Origin: JBMTVN01 sp046047235
GTDB taxonomy: Bacteria > Verrucomicrobiota > Verrucomicrobiia > Limisphaerales > JAHDYP01
Length of the DNA stretch: 13,985 nt
Assembly: GCA_046047235.1 (NCBI GenBank)
Contig: JBJOII010000115.1
Span: forward strand, 1-13,985
Reading direction: 5' to 3'
Shown here in pieces: positions 8,090 through 13,985 of the stretch; within the stretch, counting starts at the first letter, position 1, and every line of letters starts with the position of its first letter. The notes under the pieces are model-generated. The model had not been told where the DNA came from, made no database searches, and was given only the letters and a program-made list of their open reading frames with translations. Made by a program: the position numbers and the translations under genes.

Positions 8090-9076
8090 ATGCAACACTC
8101 CATCACCATCCTCGACGGCTACACGCTCAACCCCGGCGACCTCTCCTGGGACCCCCTCGGCTCTCTCGCTCCCTGCCAGGTCCACGACCGCACCCAACCG
8201 AACGAACTCCTCAAACGCGCCGCCCAATCCACCATCCTTCTCACCAATAAGGTCGTACTCAACCAGTCCACGATCCAACAACTCCCCCACCTCAAATACA
8301 TCGGCGTCCTCGCCACTGGCTACAATGTCGTCGATATCCCAACCGCCACAGCACACGGAATCGCCGTCACCAACGTCCCCGCCTATAGCACCGCCTCAGT
8401 CGCCCAGCTGGTGTTCTCCCTCCTCTTCGAACTCACGTTCCAAACCGGCCACCACGCCCGACGCGTCAACGCAGGCGCATGGTCCCAATGCCCCGACTTC
8501 ACCTTTCGCGACACCCCACTGACAGAACTTCACGGCAAATCCCTCGGCATCCTCGGCTTCGGCCGCATCGGCCGCGCCGTCGCCACCATCGGTCACGCCC
8601 TCGGCATGCAAATCCTCGTCACCACCCGCACCCAACCCGCCGCCTCCAATACACCCATCGAATACGTTAGCCAGGAGTCCCTCTTCCGCCGCAGCGATGT
8701 CCTCTCGCTACATTGCCCCCTCACCCCCGCCACGGAACACATCGTGAATGAGGAATCACTGGCCCACATGAAACCCACGGCCTACCTCATCAATACTGCC
8801 CGCGGCCCGCTTCTCGATGAACCCGCGGTCGCCCGCGCCCTCCACGAAAATCGCCTCGCCGGCGCCGGCCTCGATGTCCTCAGCCAGGAACCCCCTCCCG
8901 CTTCCAATCCGCTCCTCACCGCCCCACGCTGCCTCATCACCCCACATATCGGCTGGGCCACCCTCGCCGCACGCCAACGCCTCATGGCCGAAGCCACCCA
9001 TAACGTCCGCGCCTTCCTCGAGGGCAGCCCGGTCAATGTCGTCAACCCCGACTACTTGTCCTCTCCCGGCACCTGA
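8090..9076 (+). CDS. D-2-hydroxyacid dehydrogenase, glycerate dehydrogenase / hydroxypyruvate reductase type
   Basis: A 328-residue NAD(P)H-dependent oxidoreductase, the normal length for the family. It most likely interconverts hydroxypyruvate and D-glycerate in the cytoplasm. Seen directly: the substrate-domain segment GVLATGYNVVDI with NVPAYSTASVAQ, typical of glycerate dehydrogenases; the Rossmann motif G156-F-G158-R-I-G161; and the catalytic set R238 (NTARGPL), E267 (SQEPP) and H286 (TPHIGWAT). The ATG at 8090 lies 7 bp after the lipoprotein stop. The 3' end overlaps the convergent GH2/GtaA-like gene by 25 bp, so its last residues (YLSSPGT) share DNA with the end of that gene. The exact substrate could be another 2-keto acid. 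Confidence 0.92.
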   Translation: MQHSITILDGYTLNPGDLSWDPLGSLAPCQVHDRTQPNELLKRAAQSTILLTNKVVLNQSTIQQLPHLKYIGVLATGYNVVDIPTATAHGIAVTNVPAYSTASVAQLVFSLLFELTFQTGHHARRVNAGAWSQCPDFTFRDTPLTELHGKSLGILGFGRIGRAVATIGHALGMQILVTTRTQPAASNTPIEYVSQESLFRRSDVLSLHCPLTPATEHIVNEESLAHMKPTAYLINTARGPLLDEPAVARALHENRLAGAGLDVLSQEPPPASNPLLTAPRCLITPHIGWATLAARQRLMAEATHNVRAFLEGSPVNVVNPDYLSSPGT

Positions 9077-12000
9077 TCAGCAAAACCCAGGTCAATATAC
9101 TGACCCCCGCCCGTCTGCCGACAACGCACAGCCACCACGTTCTTCCCAACCTTGAACGCGGCCTTTGCCGACTCACTCAACATCTTCGGCTCATAGCCCG
9201 TCGTGTAACCGTTTAGGTTCGCCACCCGAACCCCGTTCACATACACCTGCGCGTCCTCATCATGGTGGATCAATAAACGCAGGTCATGCCAGCCGGTTGA
9301 ATCCAACTCAAACTCCCTCCGCAACCAGATCGTCCGCGTGTTCCACACCGTCCGCACCACCGCACTCGGCGTTCCCTCGGTACCAAAACCCGCCAGGCCT
9401 TCCTTCCAGCCACTGTCATCATAACCCGCATCACTCCAACCCTCACCCGGTTGCTCCATGGTGTAACGCCAGCTCAAACGATCCTGCTCCGCCGTCGGCA
9501 CCACCACCTCCAACCGCGGCGGCTTCGGAATCGGAGCCCAACCCTCCGCACGCGTCACATCCCGCGAGGCATACTTCTTCCAAACCTCCATGCTATACAG
9601 CATCGGCAGGTAAACCCCACCCACCACCGGCCGCGCCTGAAAACCACGCTGCCGCGCGTTCTGCGTCCAATACCAGTCGCTCATCGGCACCCGATCCGGC
9701 GTCTCATTCAAAAACCGATGAACCGGACGCACCAACGCCAGGAAATCCTCCCGGTCCTGCGTCAACGTCGCCGTCCATAACACCCAGTCCAGCTTGGTAT
9801 ACAAACTCCGGTTGTCCAAAGGCAGCCCATACGGACCCTGCACCTTCTTGTAATACTCCATCTCCTTCCGCAATACCGACTCCGGAAATAACCCCAAACC
9901 CAAGATCCGATCCCACACCAGATTATACTTCTGGCTCCACGTCCCCGACCGGTCAAACGCCAGCCGGAAATGATCCCCATCGTTCGCCTCCTCCATCCAA
10001 CGCCCGGCAAACTCCTTCGCCAATGCACTATACTCCCGCGCCCGTGCCTCATCCCCACGCATCGCACACAGCTTCGCAAACGATCCCAAACCACAGATCG
10101 CCTTCGCCGACAAATTGACGTTGTGCGCCAAATGCCCGGCAAAGTCGTCCGTGCACAACTGGTTCTCCGGATCAAACCCCTTCGCCTTCAAATACTCCGC
10201 CCACCGCTCCAGCTGCGGCCAATACAACGAAGCAAAATCGGCGTTCCCCTCCATCTGCGCCACCGCCGCCATCAGGATCAGCAAATTGCCGCTCTCCTCC
10301 ACCGGCATCTGGTTCTCCTCCGACCGCTCCCCACCACCATACCGCTGCCCGTTCGCATGCGGATACGTCCCCAAATCATGCGGCGCAAAAGGAAACTTCC
10401 AACGCTCCGATGCCGCATAGTTCATAAACGGAACAATGAACGACTTCGCCAGCGACGGGCCAAATAACAGGAACTGCGGCGCCATCGGATAAAACACGTC
10501 CGATGTCCCAATACACCCGTTGCTGAAGTTCTCCTTCGAAAACGACATCACCTGCCCGTTCCCGTCCGCCACAAACTTGCTCGCCGCCAAACACTGCCGG
10601 TAAGCCAACGCCCCAATCCGCGCATACTCCGCACCCCCCGCAGCCTCCAAATCCCCCATCAACTCCCGGTCAAACGCCGCACACCTCTCCACCAAAACCC
10701 CATACTCCCGCGCACTCTCAGTCAGCAAACGATTCGCATCCCACCCGTCCCCACGCCAATACGGACGCAGGTTCTCCATGAAATACTGGATCGAATACTC
10801 GTCGTCATACGCCAGCATCAGCCAGCGCGATACCGGCTCCTCCCCTACAACACCCACCCGAACCCCCAACCCGCCCGATACCCGATCCGCCCGCGCCGGC
10901 GCCTCCATCCCCTCCAACGGAATCCCCCTCAACCCACCCTCGGCAAACCCGCGCTGCATCGCCCCCCGATTCCCGAACACCCGCGCCGCCACATGCTCCT
11001 CCGGCACCGCCATATACAAATGCCCCCAATCAATCCTCAAATCATCCCCGCTCTTCGCCAAAACCCCCTGCTCCACCGACCCCAGCTTCAACACCGCCAA
11101 ATCACCCAAACGACGACTCTCCCACGTCACATCCTGCCGACTCGCATCGTTCACTGCCAACTCGCCGGCCGCCTCAAAATACAATTCCACCTCATGCTTC
11201 CCACCATCGGTCGCCACAAAATCCCAGGCCACATACGTCACCGGACGCGACAACACCGCCAAATCCTCCGGCAACGAAGGCGTCATGAACGTCAGCGTCA
11301 GCGCTATACCCGCACCCTCAAAGCTGTAGATCGTCCGCGTCGGCAACACCTCCAACCCCGTCTGTTCCATCGCCGCCAACCGACGCGGATCCGGCCCCAT
11401 CACCCGATACGCCTCGCCATCCACCCGCACCAAACTCGCCAGCCGATGCGCCCGCCCCGTCCAATGCACGGTCTCGGTGTCAGTCAACCGGTCCGCCGGC
11501 GACCAAATGCTGAAATACGGATCGCACGCCACCAATGGCGTCGACGGCGGCACCAGCTTCCCCGCCTCCTCCACCCGCTTCGCCGGCGGCGTATACAACC
11601 GCTTCGCCGCCTCCGCAATCGCCCCCGCATCCATCTTCACCATCTCACGGTCATACGTCATCAAACCGTTCACCTCCACCTCCACATCCGTGGTCTGGGT
11701 GTAAACCGCCGCCGATAACCCCGCCGCCCCCGTCAACGGATGCAGCTTGTCCAGCAAAGCCAGATACGCGTCCGTCAAATCCTCCGAATTCTCGTAACTC
11801 CGATACCCCCAGTTCGCCTCGTCCTGCCACGTGTGCCCCGATACCGGCAAACCCAACCCGCCAAACTCACCCAGCACACCCGCACGCTTGTCCTCCAACC
11901 CCGGCGCCCCGGGCCCCGGATATACATGAATGTCATGCACATCCCCCACCCGACGATCCGTCCAGCCGCTCGCGTTGTTCACCAATCGCGTCGGATCCCA

Positions 12001-13434
12001 CTTCCGCACCAAATCCACATACCGCGGCGTCTCATGCTGCCCCCACCCCTCGTTGAATGGCACCCACATCACAATGCTCGGATGATTGTAAAACCCGTCC
12101 ACCATCCGCCTCAGCTCCAACTCATACTGCGCCGATGCCTCGTCCGATAACCGACTGTCATCCCGCCCCCCAAAGTTCCCGCTCGGCATGTCCTGCCACA
12201 CCAGCAACCCCAGCGTGTCACACCAGTAATACCAGCGCGCCGGCTCCACTTTCACGTGCTTGCGCGCCATGTTGAAACCCAACTCCTTCGTCATCTCAAT
12301 GTCATACCGCAACGCCTCGTCCGTCGGCGCCGTATACAAACCGTCCGGCCAAAAACCCTGGTCCAACGGCCCATACTGAAACACCACCTCGTTGTTCAAC
12401 ATCAAGCGCTGCACACCCTCCGCATCCTTGCCCAATGCAGTCTTCCGCATCCCAAAATAACTCTCCACCCGATCCACCACCTTGCCCCCCTGCTTCACGG
12501 TCACCCGCAACCCATACAGGAACGGACTGTCCGGCGACCACGCCTTGAAATCCGGAATCCCCAGCTCCGCCCGCGGACGCAACATCGGCGGTATCGACCG
12601 CGTCGATGGCATATCCGAAACCGTTGCGCCAACCACCTGCTTCCTCCCGTCCAACACCGAGAACTCCACGCTCGTCTCACCCCCATCCCCCAAAACCTGC
12701 GCATCCACCAGCACGCTGCCACCATCAAAGTTCGGCGTGATCCGCAGCCCCTGAATATGCACCTCCGGCACCGGCTCCAACCACACGGTCTGCCAAATCC
12801 CCGTCGTCGGAGTATACCATATCCCCTCCGGACGGTTCACCTGCTTGCCCCGCGGCTGATACCCCGCATCCGTCGGATCCCAAACCGCCACCACCAACTC
12901 CTGCTCAGCCCCCTCCACCAACGCCCCCGTCACATCCAAACTAAACCCATCATACCCCCCGCGATGCACCCCCACCTCAGTCCCGTTCACCCACACCCGC
13001 GACTCCCAGTCCACCGCCCCAAAATGCAACAACAGCTTCCCGCCACGCCAACCCCGCGGCACCTCAAACTCCGTCCGATACCATAACCGCTGCTCCTCCC
13101 CCACCCGCTTCATCACCCCCGATAACGCCGACTCCACCGCAAACGGCACCAAAATCTCGCCATCCCATACCTCCGGCTTCCCCGCCTCACGCCCCACAAT
13201 CGCATACTCCCATAACCCGTTCAGATTCTTCCAATCCTCCCGCACCATCTGCGGACGCGGATACTCCGGCAACACCCGCTCAGGATTCACCTCCGCCGCC
13301 CATCGCGTCCGCAACGGCCCCTCCGCCACCTGCCAGCCAGCCCATGCCGAAGCCACCATCACACCGGCAAAAACCAACGTGAAAAACCGCATCGCGCGAC
13401 ACATCAAGCCACGGGTAAAAGTCGTCGGAATCAT
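9052..13434 (-). CDS. Secreted GH2 glycosidase fused to glutaminase-A-like (DUF4964/5127/4965/1793) module
   Basis: A 1460-residue exported protein. The signal peptide lies within residues 15-32 (MRFFTLVFAGVMVASAWA). A GH2 unit follows: sugar-binding jelly roll (~60-220), immunoglobulin-like domain (~222-330) and TIM barrel (~335-615), with probable acid/base E462 in VPFNEGWGQHE and probable nucleophile E523 in VLGEFGG. From ~626 it is a full glutaminase-A-like module: DUF4964 (~626-690, CDPYFSIWS), DUF5127 (~695-930), DUF4965 (~935-1107, with HDLGTYPHANGQ at 1019-1030 and MPVEESGN at 1043-1050) and DUF1793 (~1112-1287). The end (~1305-1452) is a beta-sandwich resembling galactose-binding folds (GWSDAGYDDSGWKEGLAGFG). 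ATG at 13434 is chosen because it alone has an SD (GAGGA, nine bases upstream); ATG at 13392 would start exactly at the signal peptide. The substrate is unknown; bacterial members may be glycosidases rather than glutaminases. Confidence 0.92.
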   Translation of the reverse strand: MIPTTFTRGLMCRAMRFFTLVFAGVMVASAWAGWQVAEGPLRTRWAAEVNPERVLPEYPRPQMVREDWKNLNGLWEYAIVGREAGKPEVWDGEILVPFAVESALSGVMKRVGEEQRLWYRTEFEVPRGWRGGKLLLHFGAVDWESRVWVNGTEVGVHRGGYDGFSLDVTGALVEGAEQELVVAVWDPTDAGYQPRGKQVNRPEGIWYTPTTGIWQTVWLEPVPEVHIQGLRITPNFDGGSVLVDAQVLGDGGETSVEFSVLDGRKQVVGATVSDMPSTRSIPPMLRPRAELGIPDFKAWSPDSPFLYGLRVTVKQGGKVVDRVESYFGMRKTALGKDAEGVQRLMLNNEVVFQYGPLDQGFWPDGLYTAPTDEALRYDIEMTKELGFNMARKHVKVEPARWYYWCDTLGLLVWQDMPSGNFGGRDDSRLSDEASAQYELELRRMVDGFYNHPSIVMWVPFNEGWGQHETPRYVDLVRKWDPTRLVNNASGWTDRRVGDVHDIHVYPGPGAPGLEDKRAGVLGEFGGLGLPVSGHTWQDEANWGYRSYENSEDLTDAYLALLDKLHPLTGAAGLSAAVYTQTTDVEVEVNGLMTYDREMVKMDAGAIAEAAKRLYTPPAKRVEEAGKLVPPSTPLVACDPYFSIWSPADRLTDTETVHWTGRAHRLASLVRVDGEAYRVMGPDPRRLAAMEQTGLEVLPTRTIYSFEGAGIALTLTFMTPSLPEDLAVLSRPVTYVAWDFVATDGGKHEVELYFEAAGELAVNDASRQDVTWESRRLGDLAVLKLGSVEQGVLAKSGDDLRIDWGHLYMAVPEEHVAARVFGNRGAMQRGFAEGGLRGIPLEGMEAPARADRVSGGLGVRVGVVGEEPVSRWLMLAYDDEYSIQYFMENLRPYWRGDGWDANRLLTESAREYGVLVERCAAFDRELMGDLEAAGGAEYARIGALAYRQCLAASKFVADGNGQVMSFSKENFSNGCIGTSDVFYPMAPQFLLFGPSLAKSFIVPFMNYAASERWKFPFAPHDLGTYPHANGQRYGGGERSEENQMPVEESGNLLILMAAVAQMEGNADFASLYWPQLERWAEYLKAKGFDPENQLCTDDFAGHLAHNVNLSAKAICGLGSFAKLCAMRGDEARAREYSALAKEFAGRWMEEANDGDHFRLAFDRSGTWSQKYNLVWDRILGLGLFPESVLRKEMEYYKKVQGPYGLPLDNRSLYTKLDWVLWTATLTQDREDFLALVRPVHRFLNETPDRVPMSDWYWTQNARQRGFQARPVVGGVYLPMLYSMEVWKKYASRDVTRAEGWAPIPKPPRLEVVVPTAEQDRLSWRYTMEQPGEGWSDAGYDDSGWKEGLAGFGTEGTPSAVVRTVWNTRTIWLRREFELDSTGWHDLRLLIHHDEDAQVYVNGVRVANLNGYTTGYEPKMLSESAKAAFKVGKNVVAVRCRQTGGGQYIDLGFADQVPGEDK

Positions 13435-13437
13435 GAC

Positions 13438-13504
13438 CGCAAATCCTCAACACCCCCTCCATCACCGTCAACGAGAGAGCAGGCCATTCCTTGGAGGATT
13501 TGCG
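13438..13504 (-). promoter_or_regulatory. Inverted repeat masking the Shine-Dalgarno of the GH2/GtaA-like gene
   Basis: CGCAAATCCTC at 13438-13448 and GAGGATTTGCG at 13494-13504 are perfect 11-bp inverted arms with 45 bases between them. In the minus-strand mRNA the downstream arm contains the Shine-Dalgarno GAGGA (13444-13448) and ends three bases before the ATG at 13434. If the stem forms, the ribosome site is buried. The arms are seen directly; regulation is inferred. No recognised riboswitch class fits. Confidence 0.55.
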
Positions 13505-13640
13505 CCAAACATACACCCCAAAAATCATTGCACCCCACCCGTTCAGGTAACGGCGCCACTGGATTTCGCGAGCAAAAACCACCGTGCCGATAGGGTCACG
13601 CTCCCGCGGGACCGCACGTCATTGCACCCACCTCGCGCTT
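13505..13640. other. Leader region with nothing further recognised
   Basis: This stretch should hold the promoter of the GH2/GtaA-like gene on the minus strand. I looked for -35/-10 pairs and found none that I would defend. No credible protein gene is present. Confidence 0.5.
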
Positions 13641-13647
13641 CGCGCCC

Positions 13648-13679
13648 AGTGTTTCGGTGTTTCTGTAATTCGGTATTTC
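13648..13679. repeat. Octamer tandem repeat of the GTGTTTC family
   Basis: Four successive 8-base units: AGTGTTTC, GGTGTTTC, TGTAATTC and GGTATTTC. The first two are identical to the octamer pair inside each 170-bp unit near 6914-6929, which links the two repeat regions about 6.7 kb apart. Confidence 0.85.
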
Positions 13680-13783
13680 AGACCATCCATCGAAATCGCT
13701 GCCGGTATCGAGCACGCCTCCGGCGCGTGTAGCCAGGAGACCGTAGAGACTAAACAGTGGCTCAGCCCCGCCCCCCGGACCCT

Positions 13784-13821
13784 GCCGGTGTTTCAGAGTT
13801 TCAGTGTTTCGGAACACCGGC
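13784..13821. repeat. Inverted repeat enclosing a second octamer tract
   Basis: GCCGGTGTT (13784-13792) and AACACCGGC (13813-13821) are perfect 9-bp arms around 20 bases. The left arm overlaps three octamers at 13787-13810 (GGTGTTTC, AGAGTTTC, AGTGTTTC). No T-run follows, so it is not a typical intrinsic terminator. Confidence 0.75.
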
Positions 13822-13879
13822 GGACAGGCAGCCCTCATAGCTTCCCGCTCTGCGCCCTGCCTGACCCTCGCGCAAACCG

Positions 13880-13921
13880 CCCATCTCCCATCTCCCATCT
13901 CCCATCTCCCATCTCCCATCT
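13880..13921. repeat. Heptamer tandem repeat (CCCATCT)x6
   Basis: Six perfect 7-base copies in a row, followed by CCCG, which begins a seventh degenerate unit. It has the same period as the GGGAGTC tracts near 6856 but an unrelated sequence. Confidence 0.95.
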
Positions 13922-13924
13922 CCC

Positions 13925-13942
13925 GTGCCGCGCACGCGGCAC
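13925..13942. repeat. Inverted repeat GTGCCGCG-CA-CGCGGCAC
   Basis: Perfect 8-bp GC-rich arms with a 2-base centre, lying exactly between two heptamer tracts. A protein-binding site or a cruciform at a repeat boundary are both possible. Confidence 0.75.
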
Positions 13943-13952
13943 TCACCCTCAG

Positions 13953-13985
13953 CCCTCGGCCCTCGGCGCTTGGCGCTTGGCGCTT
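13953..13985. repeat. Two more heptamer tracts, (CCCTCGG)x2 then (CGCTTGG)x2.7, cut by the window end
   Basis: CCCTCGG occurs at 13953-13959 and 13960-13966; CGCTTGG starts at 13967 and 13974, and the next copy is cut off at 13985. The two words run into each other in register, so the array keeps a 7-base period while its sequence changes. Confidence 0.88.

Noticed and set aside
13596..13946. 116-codon minus-strand frame at the right edge
   Set aside because: Its peptide is the translation of heptamer and octamer repeats (GDGRWEM, NTETLKH) and looks like no real protein.

Overview
The window is GC-rich bacterial DNA, and the plus strand is strikingly rich in C and A along almost its whole length whichever strand is coding. 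The gene content suggests a Verrucomicrobiota-like (or Planctomycetota/PVC-group) organism: a very large multi-domain hybrid histidine kinase, a secreted GH2 glycosidase fused to a glutaminase-A-like (DUF4964/5127/4965/1793) module, weak Shine-Dalgarno use on many genes, and intergenic arrays of short tandem 'words'. The assignment rests on recognised families only and is an inference.

Layout. The left edge holds the 5' part of aroB (minus strand, cut by the window edge). It is divergent from a 1508-residue membrane-bound hybrid sensor kinase/phosphorelay protein (573-5099, plus). Convergent with the kinase is an orphan phenylacetate-CoA-ligase-like AMP-forming enzyme (5198-6514, minus). Positions 6515-7456 contain no firm gene. 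They hold a clear minus-strand intrinsic terminator (6544-6588) that closes a possible 31-residue membrane peptide or small RNA. After it comes an array of three near-identical ~170-bp direct repeats (6852-7365, remnant to 7400), with shorter tandem repeats nested inside each copy. A compact plus-strand cluster follows: a 51-residue two-helix membrane protein, a lipoprotein-like protein overlapping it at TAATG, and a glycerate-dehydrogenase-type D-2-hydroxyacid dehydrogenase 7 bp further on. The dehydrogenase overlaps tail-to-tail by 25 bp with the 1460-residue secreted GH2/GtaA-like fusion (9052-13434, minus). Upstream of the fusion gene, an 11-bp inverted repeat would mask its Shine-Dalgarno sequence in the mRNA. 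The last ~340 bp are another cluster of 7- and 8-bp tandem repeats and inverted repeats, one word of which (GGTGTTTC/AGTGTTTC) is shared with the first array.

How the genes relate. Nothing here forms an obvious single pathway. AroB is a housekeeping shikimate enzyme. The kinase carries its own relay (His to Asp to HPt) but has no output regulator beside it. The fusion protein looks like a secreted polysaccharide- or glycoconjugate-degrading enzyme. The least explained parts are the repeat arrays, the terminator-linked small ORF, the SD-masking hairpin and the mirror-image codon use of the two strands.
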